Source: a virus. From it: 40,454 bases of DNA. A program made the position numbers and the translations under genes. Shown here one piece after another: positions 21,052 through 28,874 of the stretch; the stretch's first letter is position 1; each line of letters starts with the position of its first letter. The notes under the pieces were generated by a model. It saw only the letters and a list, made by a program, of their open reading frames with translations. It was not told where the DNA came from and ran no database searches. Location: positions 1 to 40,454 of IMG/VR virus record IMGVR_UViG_3300037258_000107; one strand, 5' to 3'.

Positions 21052-22224
21052 TTATTCCCAGGTCATGGCCCCGCGGGTCGGCAGGTATCCGGTCGCCGCG
21101 ACGATATTGTCGGTCGGGCTGACCATGACGCCGTCGCCGAAACCGGGGACTGCCGCGACCGCGGCCTGCAGGTCGATCAGATTCACTTGGCCGCCAGCTT
21201 CGCCAGTGTTCAGGTCGATGGTGCCGCCGACCGACCCCTGGGTCAAAAAGACATCGTCGATAGCGGCTTCGACCGCGGCCTGGATGGTCGGGTCGCTGAT
21301 GTTCTTGAAGGTGAAGGCGATGGCGTCATCGACCGGAGCCGCGGCATAGACCAGGGCGGTGACTGGGCGCTGCGGGAACAGATTGTTCGCCAGTAGCAGC
21401 TGATCGCCGGTTGCCGGGGAGGCTCGCGTTTCCAAGGTGGCCACGCCATTGGTGCCCTGGGGAAAGCCCCCGTAGGCCGATTCGACGTCGTCCATCATGA
21501 AAAAGACTGTCACGCTGCCCGCGCCCATGCCCAGCGGCTGGCACCAGGCGCGCGTCACGCCAGGGACGGCCAGGGCCCATTTGACATAATCTGCCTGCGC
21601 GCCGCCCTGTGGGGGCTGTTGGTAAGCCTGCAGCATGCGGCTGCGGAATTCGTCCTGAGTTTCGATGTCCGCGCCGCCAGTCACGGCCGTGCTGACCACG
21701 CTGTTCGACTGGATGCCCGCGATGTTGCTGCCCAGGGTCAAGACGGTGCCGACCGGGCAGTTACCAGCCGCGCCAGGATCGACGGCTTCGATGTTGACGG
21801 TCAGGGTGCCGTCATCGGCGACCGTGGCGTCGGCCAACGTGATGAAGGCGACGTTGTCGCCGCGCTGCAGTTCTGACCCCACGGGCAAGAGCGGGACGCC
21901 GCCCACCGTGGGCGTGCATCCCGTGAAGGTCGTCGCGCCGCCGCCATTGATGTCGGGATCGCCCGCCTGGGTGGCCGCCTTCAGGTAGACGTCCTTCAGC
22001 GCACCCCAGGCATAAAGGAATTCATCTTCGGCGGTGAAAGGGACGGCCATCCGCGCGCCCCAGTCGATATAGCCGTATTGCTGATTCGCCATGCCCGCCA
22101 GGACGGTCATCACGATGCGCAGGTTCGCAAACCGCAGCAGCGGGTCCGCGCCAGGCAGCTGGGCCTGCATGTCGGCGGACGCATCGGCCCGCAGCTGGGT
22201 CAGGGTTTCGCGTTCGAAGGGCAT
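21052..22224 (-). CDS. Baseplate J-like wedge protein (Mu gp47)
   Basis: 390 residues. N-terminal LTQLRADASADMQAQLPGAD, the early QQYGYIDWGARMAVPFTAED..LYAWG region, VGSELQRGDNVAFITLADATV and PGAAGNCPVGTVLTLGSNIA with the ETQDEFRSRMLQAYQQPPQG motif are characteristic of the Baseplate_J family. It forms wedges around the hub in contractile tails. The C-terminal domain ends with the NIVAATGYLPTRGAMTWE strand. One-base overlap with the gp46-like gene upstream. Confidence 0.92.
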   Translation of the reverse strand: MPFERETLTQLRADASADMQAQLPGADPLLRFANLRIVMTVLAGMANQQYGYIDWGARMAVPFTAEDEFLYAWGALKDVYLKAATQAGDPDINGGGATTFTGCTPTVGGVPLLPVGSELQRGDNVAFITLADATVADDGTLTVNIEAVDPGAAGNCPVGTVLTLGSNIAGIQSNSVVSTAVTGGADIETQDEFRSRMLQAYQQPPQGGAQADYVKWALAVPGVTRAWCQPLGMGAGSVTVFFMMDDVESAYGGFPQGTNGVATLETRASPATGDQLLLANNLFPQRPVTALVYAAAPVDDAIAFTFKNISDPTIQAAVEAAIDDVFLTQGSVGGTIDLNTGEAGGQVNLIDLQAAVAAVPGFGDGVMVSPTDNIVAATGYLPTRGAMTWE

Positions 22225-22754
22225 CAGTTGTTCCAGACCCAGACATAATTCAGGGCTTTTAGGGTCCCGTCCGTTTTATACAAAACCACGCCCAAGACCA
22301 GCTTACCCGGGACGGTCGACACGATTCGGGCCGCGATCTGGATTTTGGCGACGACTCCGTCGTCGATCAGCCATTTCAGGGCTTCGGCCGCGTAGTCTTC
22401 GGCCTGCTGGGCGATCCCCGGGGTTAGCTTCGCGCGTTCGAGCAGCCAAAGCCGGGACCCGATAGGGTAATCCTGGCCCGCATCGCCCCACCAGCCGCGC
22501 ATGTCATTGGTGCCATCCGGGATCACGTCGTCGGGCAGCGCGACCCGGTCGGTGAACAGGCTGATCAGCGTCGCGGTCGCCAGGTCGTCGCCGGACAGCA
22601 GGTCATGGCCGGACAGCTGCCAGTCGCCCCGGGCGTTCTGGACGTCCCAGACCGTCATAATATCGGTGTGGGCCGGTGGAGGGTTTTTCGGAAAGCCGAT
22701 GGGGCTTTGACCGATGACGAATTCGCCAATGGGATCGCCGCCGATTGCGCTCAT
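22224..22754 (-). CDS. Mu gp46-like baseplate protein (gp25/W-type wedge)
   Basis: 176 residues from ATG 22754, overlapping the gp45-like stop; a longer frame to 23009 is a shadow. Conserved points are MTVWDVQNARGDWQLSG near residue 33, LISLFTDRVALPDDVIP, DMRGWWGDAGQDYPIGSRLW, LLERAKLTPGIAQQAEDYA and LKWLIDDGVVAKIQI. These match the Mu GP46 family, a wedge component with a T4 gp25-like job at the sheath-baseplate interface. Order gp45-gp46-gp47 as in Mu. Confidence 0.9.
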   Translation of the reverse strand: MSAIGGDPIGEFVIGQSPIGFPKNPPPAHTDIMTVWDVQNARGDWQLSGHDLLSGDDLATATLISLFTDRVALPDDVIPDGTNDMRGWWGDAGQDYPIGSRLWLLERAKLTPGIAQQAEDYAAEALKWLIDDGVVAKIQIAARIVSTVPGKLVLGVVLYKTDGTLKALNYVWVWNN

Positions 22755-23410
22755 ACCTTCACCACGTTTTGCGTCGCCTGCACGGTGCCGCCGCCGCCGC
22801 CGACGACCGGGTCCCCGTCCATTACCACGCGCTTGCCCGCCGGACCCAGCACGACGGTGCCGGGATTGTTCAGGGTGACGTTGCCGCCCCCCAGGTTCAG
22901 GGTGACGTTGCCGCCGTTCATGTTCAGCGTCACCGGCATGGTGCCACCCGCTTTGTTGCTGGCGGTCAGATTGCTGCAGTCCATCAAGATGAAGGGTTCG
23001 CCGTTGCACTCAATTTCCCAGCCCGCGCCCTTCTTTGCCCAAATCCACTTACCGGCCGCGCCGTTTTCACCGTTGGCGTCATGGATGGCGGTTTCGCCAT
23101 CATTGGCCAGTGGCATGCGCGCGGTCTGATTCCCAGTGGCGACGACGATCCCCCAGGTCCGTTCGGCGTTCAGGAAGATGATCGCGCAATCGGAATTCTT
23201 CGGGGCCCGCGATACGAAACCGAATTCCGCCAGGCGCGGCAAGTTCATCAGTTCCACGGCGCTGACCTGGACCTGAATCATCTGGACAGGGCCGTGGTCG
23301 TTATTGATCACCATCTGGATGCGCCCGCGGCCCAGCATCATCTTCAGGCCGTTCAGCGACCTACTGACACCTTGGCGCAAGGCCCGGAAGTGTTCTTCCC
23401 AGCCGATCAT
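22751..23410 (-). CDS. Mu gp45-like baseplate spike protein
   Basis: 219 residues. The first 130 residues form an OB-like domain (RGRIQMVINNDHGPVQMIQV, NLPRLAEFGFVSRAPKNSD, AIIFLNAERTWGIVVATGNQ). The C-terminus is a repetitive beta-helix (GGTMPVTLNMNGGNVTLNLG, then GNVTLNNPGTVVLG), as in membrane-piercing spikes, ending in a Gly-rich turn (GDPVVGGGGGTVQATQ). It is the central needle that punctures the outer membrane on sheath contraction. Overlaps both neighbours by 4 bases. Confidence 0.9.
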   Translation of the reverse strand: MIGWEEHFRALRQGVSRSLNGLKMMLGRGRIQMVINNDHGPVQMIQVQVSAVELMNLPRLAEFGFVSRAPKNSDCAIIFLNAERTWGIVVATGNQTARMPLANDGETAIHDANGENGAAGKWIWAKKGAGWEIECNGEPFILMDCSNLTASNKAGGTMPVTLNMNGGNVTLNLGGGNVTLNNPGTVVLGPAGKRVVMDGDPVVGGGGGTVQATQNVVKV

Positions 23411-24486
23411 GGCGCGGTCGCCGCCATTACGTCGCCAGGTAGCGGCTGCAGCAGGATCGGTTCCGGCAGGAAGGCCGCCTGGGGCATCGCCTGGATGATC
23501 GCGGTCGTGCCGGTCAGCCGGTCACGCTTAAAGGTCACCTGGCTGATGATCCAGATCAGGCCGTCGGGCAATTTCAGCGCGGGCGCGTCAATCGGGATGA
23601 TGGCGTTCGGCGTCCACAATTTGCCGTCGGTGTCGCGCCAGCTGTCGACCGTGGCGATGACGACGTTAGACCGGCCAGCCCGCCGGGCTGCTTCCCAGAT
23701 CGCGCGCTTCTTCGCCACGTCATTGCCCAGCGCGCCGCCCTCGCTGATGATCGTGCGCAGCCGGTGGCGCTTCACACCCGGGTCGGTCGTGGTGGCCAGC
23801 AGATTGCCGCCATTGCCCAAGTCGGACAGCGTATCCACCGCGGTAATGAAGGCTTCGTAATCGCTGAACCGCTGGTCCATCGAATAGTCGGCGTCGGCAT
23901 CCTGGATATTCTCGCCCTGCTTCATGCCTGAACCCATGATGTCGCTGCCCGCCTGGGCCAGCACCAGGTTGCCGTTCGGCAGGTCATAGATCAGCAGGCC
24001 GCGAAACCGCGCCAGCCGTTCGATGATCGAATAGGCGCTTTCGCCAATGGTCAGATTGAACTGGGGGATCGGCGGACCCGTGTCGACCTGGCCTTCGACG
24101 GTGATCCCATAAGGCTGCAGCAGCTTGTTCGCAATTTCCAGGACCGATGACCCGTTGATCTGGCCGCCCGGCCATTCGGCGCTGCAGTCGACGGCATCCT
24201 GAGACTTCGACCGGCCCGAGTATCCGACGAAGTGATTCTTCTTCCCGCGGATCGAAGGCTTCAGCCGGTCGACCCAGCCGGTCATCACCAGATCGCGGCC
24301 GATCTGGACCGTGCAGGGATCGCCAGGCTGCAGGATCACGCTACTGCTGGTTTCGGAGAATTTTTCGGTGGCCCTGATGTTGAAAAGCCAGGGGCAAACT
24401 TCAATACCCACCGCGACTTCGATGTCTTCCCAGCCCCCCAGGGTCTGGCCGCCGGAAGTGATTGTCAGGTCGCCATCGTCCGCCAT
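23407..24486 (-). CDS. Mu gp44/gpP-like baseplate hub protein
   Basis: 359 residues: MADDGDLTITSGGQTLGGWE start, VCPWLFNIRATEKF, PGDPCTVQIGRDLVMTGWVD, FVGYSGRSKSQDAVDCSAEW, LLQPYGITVEGQVDTG, IIERLARFRGLLIYDLPNG, and C-terminal VDSWRDTDGKLWTPNAII. This is the Mu P / late-control-D type hub (T4 gp27-like) that holds the spike. Its ribosome site AAGAAGG lies inside a small hairpin (24491-24506), and a 278-base non-coding gap precedes it, so translation may be controlled there. Confidence 0.9.
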   Translation of the reverse strand: MADDGDLTITSGGQTLGGWEDIEVAVGIEVCPWLFNIRATEKFSETSSSVILQPGDPCTVQIGRDLVMTGWVDRLKPSIRGKKNHFVGYSGRSKSQDAVDCSAEWPGGQINGSSVLEIANKLLQPYGITVEGQVDTGPPIPQFNLTIGESAYSIIERLARFRGLLIYDLPNGNLVLAQAGSDIMGSGMKQGENIQDADADYSMDQRFSDYEAFITAVDTLSDLGNGGNLLATTTDPGVKRHRLRTIISEGGALGNDVAKKRAIWEAARRAGRSNVVIATVDSWRDTDGKLWTPNAIIPIDAPALKLPDGLIWIISQVTFKRDRLTGTTAIIQAMPQAAFLPEPILLQPLPGDVMAATAP

Positions 24487-24490
24487 GCGA

Positions 24491-24506
24491 CCTTCTTACA
24501 GGAAGG
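24491..24506 (-). promoter_or_regulatory. Hairpin covering the ribosome-binding site of the gp44-like gene
   Basis: On the minus strand CCTTC (24506-24502) pairs with GAAGG (24495-24491) around CTGTAA. GAAGG is the core of the Shine-Dalgarno and lies 4 bases before ATG 24486. When folded, initiation would be hindered; all other tail genes here lack such a hairpin at the start because they overlap their neighbours. Pairing is seen; control is inferred. Confidence 0.45.
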
Positions 24507-24645
24507 CCCCGGCAGCGCGCCACCCGCCGGGATTTGTCAAAGGCATCTATGCCCAAGACGGCGGGGCCTTCGACCTTTCACGACTCGCTGGCTAAGACAG
24601 GTCCGGGCCCATCTGTTTGATCCAGCACGACAGCCAATAAGACCG

Positions 24646-24720
24646 GGCGCGCCCGTTGGTATTTCGGCGGTACTTTCCTGGTCGCCCAGGTCACAATCTT
24701 TAAGCTACGGGCTATGCGCC
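24646..24720 (-). ncRNA. Candidate structured RNA element (11-bp closing stem)
   Basis: Minus strand GGCGC-ATA-GCCCGT (24720-24707) pairs with ACGGGC-GCGCC (24656-24646), leaving ATA bulged. The enclosed 50 nt hold CCTGG-GCGA-CCAGG (24690-24677). Length of 75 nt recalls a tRNA, but there is no D-arm/anticodon/T-arm set with U33, GG or TTCRA. It may be an independent small RNA or part of a leader for the baseplate genes. Confidence 0.35.
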
Positions 24721-24764
24721 CGGCAGGACTTCGACCTGCATCCCCGCGCTGTAACAATTACAGC

Positions 24765-26219
24765 TTAAGACGATAGCGCCTTGAAGGACAAGGGCATGAA
24801 GGCGGGATGGCGGGCATCAGCCAGCCGGACCAGTTCGTCTGCGCGGGTGCTGTCCTGGTAAATCCGCTGCGCGGCCACCAGGGAAACCAGGCTGCCCGGG
24901 AAGGTGAACCGCTGCATGGGCGGCAGCTGGGCCCCGCGGCCGTCCAGGATCGCCGACACGGTCGCCTTCGCGCTGACCAGGGCGTCATAACTGGCATCAT
25001 CGCCCGCATCACCCGCGATCACTGATTCGGTGTCCAGCAGGGTGCAGACGTTTAGGCGCAGGGTGTTGGCGTCGTTTTCAGACTGGGGCTGATACTGATC
25101 GGTGACCCTGACCAGGGCAGCCAGCGCGGTGCGGCGCAGCAGATTTCCCATCGCGGTCTGCATGGTCGCCGCCGCCTGGCCGATGGTCGAAGACCCGGTC
25201 GGGGCCGCCGGGTAAAAGTTCGCCAGCATCGTGAACAGCCGGATGCCGTCCGACGGGTTCACAATCGACGCGACCAGGGCCGCAGCAGCCGCCTGGGCGG
25301 CCGGTGGCGGCCCGCTGGGTTCGGTAATGCTGGCGGCCGTGATCAAGGCGTCACCAGCCTGGGTGACAGCCGCGCGTTCCTGGGTGGCCGTAAAGATCAG
25401 GTCTTCCATGGTCGGCGGCATGGGATTCGTGGACAGGCCGGTATTGAAGCCCGCCAGGGCCCCGTTGAAGAACCGGCCGAAGTTGCCCGGCAGGCTGGCG
25501 GCCAGGTTGAAGATGCCGGTGGCGTCGGTCGCGGCCTGGGTCAAAAGCCCGACCCAGCTGGTCACAGTGCCGACCGCCATGTCGACGACAAAGGACCCCA
25601 GGGCGACCCCGGGGGTCACCGCGGTGATGAAGTCCTGGCTGGCCGCGCTGTCGATCCCGTCGGCTGCGCTATCCATGTCGTCATCTTGGCTGGTGCTGGC
25701 AGCCGGAAAGGTGCGGTCGCCGCTGTCATAACAGGCCAGGGTGAATTCGGCGAAGGTCGCGCCGTCCAGGCGCTGGGTCACGATCAGCCCTTCTTCCGGG
25801 ATGCTGACCTGCAGGCGGCCCAGCGTGGGATGGACCAGGGTTCCGGCCCCATTGGCTTCGGCCGCGCCGATCAGCTGCTGAATCTGGTCGCTGACATCGC
25901 CGCCGCCATAGACAAGCGAATCGGTGATCATGAAGCCCTGGATGCTGAACTTTCTGGTCGCGCGGCCCAGGTCTTCCGGCCAGGGCGTGTCCCGGAACGG
26001 ATATTCATGCAGCGCGATGGATCGACCGAATCGGCCTTCGCACGTCGTCACGCCGAATGGCACGCCCCGGAAGCTGGCGGCCTGCAGCAGGGACAGGAAC
26101 TGGGGATAAGTCCCATTGAAGTTCGCCGGGACCGGCAGATCGCCCAGGCCGCCGATGAACCCGTCGACCAGGTTTTCGGCGTCGCTGATGCCTCGCGTGA
26201 TGCCGCTGATCAGGCTCAT
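24765..26219 (-). CDS. Mu gp43/gpN-like tail protein (DNA-circularisation N-terminal domain)
   Basis: 484 residues. The N-terminal region FNGTYPQFLSLLQAASFRGV ... GRSIALHEYPFRDTPWPEDL, GRATRKFSIQGFMITD, HPTLGRLQVSIPEEGLIV is the DNA_circ_N/Mu gpN pattern. The family name is historical; in Mu-type tails the protein sits between tape measure and hub. The remaining long helical Ala-rich part ends in YQDSTRADELVRLADARHPA, a LysM-like/hub-binding tail in relatives. Stop TAA is directly followed by the first hairpin of the structured gap. Overlaps the tape measure by 4 bases. Confidence 0.88.
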   Translation of the reverse strand: MSLISGITRGISDAENLVDGFIGGLGDLPVPANFNGTYPQFLSLLQAASFRGVPFGVTTCEGRFGRSIALHEYPFRDTPWPEDLGRATRKFSIQGFMITDSLVYGGGDVSDQIQQLIGAAEANGAGTLVHPTLGRLQVSIPEEGLIVTQRLDGATFAEFTLACYDSGDRTFPAASTSQDDDMDSAADGIDSAASQDFITAVTPGVALGSFVVDMAVGTVTSWVGLLTQAATDATGIFNLAASLPGNFGRFFNGALAGFNTGLSTNPMPPTMEDLIFTATQERAAVTQAGDALITAASITEPSGPPPAAQAAAAALVASIVNPSDGIRLFTMLANFYPAAPTGSSTIGQAAATMQTAMGNLLRRTALAALVRVTDQYQPQSENDANTLRLNVCTLLDTESVIAGDAGDDASYDALVSAKATVSAILDGRGAQLPPMQRFTFPGSLVSLVAAQRIYQDSTRADELVRLADARHPAFMPLSFKALSS

Positions 26220-28006
26220 AGGTTAAAATCCGGCATGCTGGTTTCGGTCTTCAGGATCGTTTTAACCGGCCCGTTGCTGTCGGTCACGGTCGCCTGAACG
26301 CCAGGCGGCAACCCCTTCAGGTGCAGTGTCAGCGTGCCGTCGACCTTGGCCGTGCCAGGCTTGGGAGCGTTCTGCCAGACCTGCCCCATGTCGCCGCCAT
26401 CGCTGCCCACCTGGGCTGCCGTCTGATCGGACGGCCCGCCATTCGCGGGCGCGGTCAATTCGGCCTTGGGGTTCGACCCCATGACATAAGGCTTCCCGCC
26501 CGGAACCTTTTCAGGGGCGTTCTGCTGATCCTGGCGCGCCTGCTTTAGCGCCGCGGCCATTTGGTCGGCGCTGATGCTGGCCTTATTGTTGGCGATGCCC
26601 GCGTAATGGCTTTGGCCAGTGTCGGGATCGGCCACGCTGGCCCATTCCTTGGACGCGGCCTTCACCGCGCCGCGCAGGTCGTTCGATTTGCCGCTGACAT
26701 AGTCGGCAATCTCCGGGCGCTTCATGCCGACCAGGTACTGGCGGAAGATGCGTTCCTGCATGCCCTGGTCGAACTTCTGGGAAGTGTCCAGGTGCATGGC
26801 CTTCACGGCCGCGGCCAGCGTGTCCTTCGTCATCTGGAATTTTCCCGCCGCGTTGAAGTCCCCGCGCTGCTGGGCGTCCATGATCGACTGGATCGAACTT
26901 TCCACCAGGTTCACATGCGCGCCCTTGTAGCCGCCGCGCTTGCCCAGGTTCACGCTATCATAACCGCCTTCGCCCGCGCTGATCAGGTTGCCCAGGTCGC
27001 GCCATGCTTTCGGGGTCAGCCCGGCCGCGTCCAGCACAGATTTGCCGACGCCGCCCACCGCCTTGATCGCATCCTTCCCGTAGGCCATCGCGCCATGGCC
27101 CATCGCGCCAAAGACGCCATATTTGTCGATGTTCTTCTGGGCGTTGACGTTGTGCTGGGTGATCCAGTCCCAGAATCCCTTCGTGCTGAACCAGGATTTT
27201 TCAATCGACTGACCCAGGCCATCGAAGGACAGCGACATCAGGTCGATGCTCTTGCGGTATTCATTGGCCCGCTTCAAATCGTCGTCGGACAGCGGCGGCT
27301 TCACCTTCGCGGCAGCCTCGTTATAGGCTTCCCAGGCTTTGCGGCCCTGCAGCAACATGGGCAGCAGGGCTTCGACGCCGAACTGCTGGGCGACCAGCAT
27401 CTTCGTCTGGACCGGGGCTTTCGCCAGCTTGCCACCAGGCCCAAAGGCATCGGCCAGGTCGCCGATGGCGGCTTCAGTGTCGATGGCCCCGTTCTTCGTA
27501 TATTTCAGCCGCATCCCCAGGCGGTTCATCATCATCAGCGCGCCCTGGTTTCGACCCCAGCGGGCATCTTGCAGGGTCGTGCCCAGGTTCTGGATCGCAC
27601 CATCCATGTCGCCGACCTGCAGGCCCGCCAGCTTCGCGCCGCCTTCCAGGACCTGCACGCGCTGCGCGGCCACGCCAGTGGTGGCGGCGAACCGCATGGT
27701 CGCGGACTGGGAATAAATCAGCTGTTTGCCATAGGCGGCCATCGCGGCCAGGCTGCCCACGCCCACCACGCCCGCCAGCGCGGGGGAGATTCCGCCGATG
27801 CTCTTAACCGCATCGGTCGCCATGCTGCCAAGTTTGCCGACCCCTTTGGCCAGCTTGTCGATGCCGACTTCCTTGCCCAGCGCCTTGACGGATTTCCCAA
27901 CATTCGTGATGGGGGCGACGATGCTGCCCAGGCCCTGTTTGATGGCCCGGACCCTGGCGGTGGCGGCATCGGTGGCCGTCACCATGATATTGTAACGGGT
28001 GCCCAT
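26216..28006 (-). CDS. Tape measure protein with embedded lysozyme-like domain
   Basis: 596 residues. The N-terminal 100 residues are an amphipathic helical Lys/Gly/Ala region with a hydrophobic stretch (ISPALAGVVGVGSLAAMAAY), usual for tape measures. Residues about 343-460 form a muramidase-like domain: LISAGEGGYDSVNLG with candidate catalytic Glu346, then DFNAAGKFQMTKDTLAAAVK, a substrate-positioning part and FDQGMQERIFRQYLVG. This would let the tail tip cut peptidoglycan during DNA entry. The C-terminus has a disordered Pro/Ala/Gly linker and a small beta domain (GTLTLHLKGLPPGVQATV). Starts one base within the E' frame stop. Confidence 0.88.
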   Translation of the reverse strand: MGTRYNIMVTATDAATARVRAIKQGLGSIVAPITNVGKSVKALGKEVGIDKLAKGVGKLGSMATDAVKSIGGISPALAGVVGVGSLAAMAAYGKQLIYSQSATMRFAATTGVAAQRVQVLEGGAKLAGLQVGDMDGAIQNLGTTLQDARWGRNQGALMMMNRLGMRLKYTKNGAIDTEAAIGDLADAFGPGGKLAKAPVQTKMLVAQQFGVEALLPMLLQGRKAWEAYNEAAAKVKPPLSDDDLKRANEYRKSIDLMSLSFDGLGQSIEKSWFSTKGFWDWITQHNVNAQKNIDKYGVFGAMGHGAMAYGKDAIKAVGGVGKSVLDAAGLTPKAWRDLGNLISAGEGGYDSVNLGKRGGYKGAHVNLVESSIQSIMDAQQRGDFNAAGKFQMTKDTLAAAVKAMHLDTSQKFDQGMQERIFRQYLVGMKRPEIADYVSGKSNDLRGAVKAASKEWASVADPDTGQSHYAGIANNKASISADQMAAALKQARQDQQNAPEKVPGGKPYVMGSNPKAELTAPANGGPSDQTAAQVGSDGGDMGQVWQNAPKPGTAKVDGTLTLHLKGLPPGVQATVTDSNGPVKTILKTETSMPDFNL

Positions 28007-28215
28007 CAGTAGCGCCTCAGTTTTTCAACGCGGACGCCCTGGCTATACCACCATTTGATTTGTCGTGGGGTCAGGTCCCAGCCTTGGTTCGGGCCCCAAC
28101 AGAAGACCGCGCTGGTTTCCGCGATCTTATCGCCCAAGTGGCGAAGCCAGCCCGCTAGGCCGTCGCCGAACTCTTGGGCAGGGCCTTCGTAAAAAGCGCC
28201 AGCCACGCCGCGCAT
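28006..28215 (-). CDS. Tail chaperone second frame (gpE' type), -1 relative to gpE-like gene
   Basis: 69 residues from ATG 28215, overlapping the gp41/E-like frame by 61 bases in the -1 frame and ending just before the tape measure. The sequence (FYEGPAQEFGDGLAGWLRHL, then WGPNQGWDLTPRQIKWWYSQ) matches the look of the small frame-shifted partner of tail chaperones in Mu/P2-type phages. The -1 frame is open from 28221 downward. A T-run, CTTTTTA on the minus strand (28196-28190), lies in the overlap, though its codon phase is not the ideal slippery one. The product may be a fusion (E-E') or start independently. Confidence 0.6.
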   Translation of the reverse strand: MRGVAGAFYEGPAQEFGDGLAGWLRHLGDKIAETSAVFCWGPNQGWDLTPRQIKWWYSQGVRVEKLRRY

Positions 28216-28484
28216 TTGTCATGATCGCGCTGGCGCAGATTTTCGACTTCATTGGGCGGGATGCCGCTGCAAAGGCTGATAAGAAGGGTCATGGCGGCGA
28301 CGCCGTCGTCGTTCGTCTGATTCGCCTTCTGGAAGAATTCCGACAGTTGCTTCGCGGTCGGCTCTTTCAGCGTGATGGCGGTCAGGGGCTGCGCCCCCGT
28401 GCGCTCGACGGGCGTGCGCAGGCTGATCGTCGTCTGGCCTTCGCCGGTGTAAAAGCCAGATTCGTCGCGGTCGCTGTCGGCCAT
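28155..28484 (-). CDS. Tail assembly chaperone, Mu gp41/gpE-like
   Basis: 109 residues, acidic N-terminus and helical core: ISLRTPVERTGAQPLTAITL, KEPTAKQLSEFFQKANQ, AAMTLLISLCSGIPPNEVEN, LRQRDHDKCAAWLALFTKAL. This is the phage tail assembly chaperone proteins E/41/14 family that loads on the tape measure during tail assembly. Zero-distance junction with the tube gene (TAA followed by ATG) and a -1 overlapping frame downstream strengthen the call. Confidence 0.88.
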   Translation of the reverse strand: MADSDRDESGFYTGEGQTTISLRTPVERTGAQPLTAITLKEPTAKQLSEFFQKANQTNDDGVAAMTLLISLCSGIPPNEVENLRQRDHDKCAAWLALFTKALPKSSATA

Positions 28485-28859
28485 TTACGCCGTACCTTCC
28501 AGCACGCTGCCGGTGCCGCCCTCATACCGGACAGTGACCGTGCCTTCTTCGCTGTTCACTTCGGTGGGGCCGACCTGCCACATGCCGCGGCCATTGACGG
28601 TCTTCCCGCTGATCAGCTGGCAGAAGATATTGCCGTCGTCGATGTCGTTCAGGCCCGCGATCACGATGCCGCTGCTGTCGCGCAAGACCATGCTGATGAA
28701 CGGCACGCGCGGGGACAGCTTCTGGCCATGGATGCCGTCCATGCCCTTCTGGGTTTCGCGGTCGGTCGCGCCAGGGTCCCAGCTGAATTCCCCGACCAGG
28801 CGATAGCCCTGCCCATTGATGGACAGGAACGCCATGCCAGAATTTGCATTGTCGGCCAT
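28485..28859 (-). CDS. Tail tube protein (Mu gp40/gpM-like)
   Basis: 124 residues, normal size for Mu-type tubes. SGMAFLSINGQGYRLVGEFS, WDPGATDRETQKGMDGIHGQ, SPRVPFISMVLRDSSGIVIA, QLISGKTVNGRGMWQVGPTE and VNSEEGTVTVRYEG are the conserved beta strands of this family. It polymerises into the inner tube within the sheath. The upstream sheath gene ends 15 bases earlier, standard Mu order. Confidence 0.9.
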   Translation of the reverse strand: MADNANSGMAFLSINGQGYRLVGEFSWDPGATDRETQKGMDGIHGQKLSPRVPFISMVLRDSSGIVIAGLNDIDDGNIFCQLISGKTVNGRGMWQVGPTEVNSEEGTVTVRYEGGTGSVLEGTA

Positions 28860-28874
28860 CGCTTAAGCCTTTCC

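Larger units (their letters stand above)
24487..24764 (-). other. Gene-free, highly structured gap in the tail operon
   Basis: The only sizeable non-coding gap in the late operon, with no convincing frame on either strand. On the transcribed (minus) strand it holds, in order: a 7-bp hairpin with 3-nt loop touching the upstream TAA (24764-24748); a 5-bp hairpin with loop TCGAAGT (24739-24723); an 11-bp long-range stem with a 3-nt bulge closing 75 nt (24720-24646) and containing a 5-bp hairpin with GCGA tetraloop (24690-24677); and a 5-bp hairpin over the gp44 ribosome site (24506-24491). AGGTCGAAG occurs twice (24737-24729 and 24576-24568). Not a standard tRNA. A structured RNA or leader is inferred. 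Confidence 0.6.

Noticed and set aside
24720-24768. tRNA gene suggested by the 17-nt GCAGG-TCGAAGT-CCTGC hairpin and the nearby 17-nt GCTGT...ACAGC hairpin
   Set aside because: The loop is TCGAAGT, not TTCRANN; the anticodon-like loop has no U33; no matching D-arm or 7-bp acceptor stem; and the element would overlap the upstream gene's stop.
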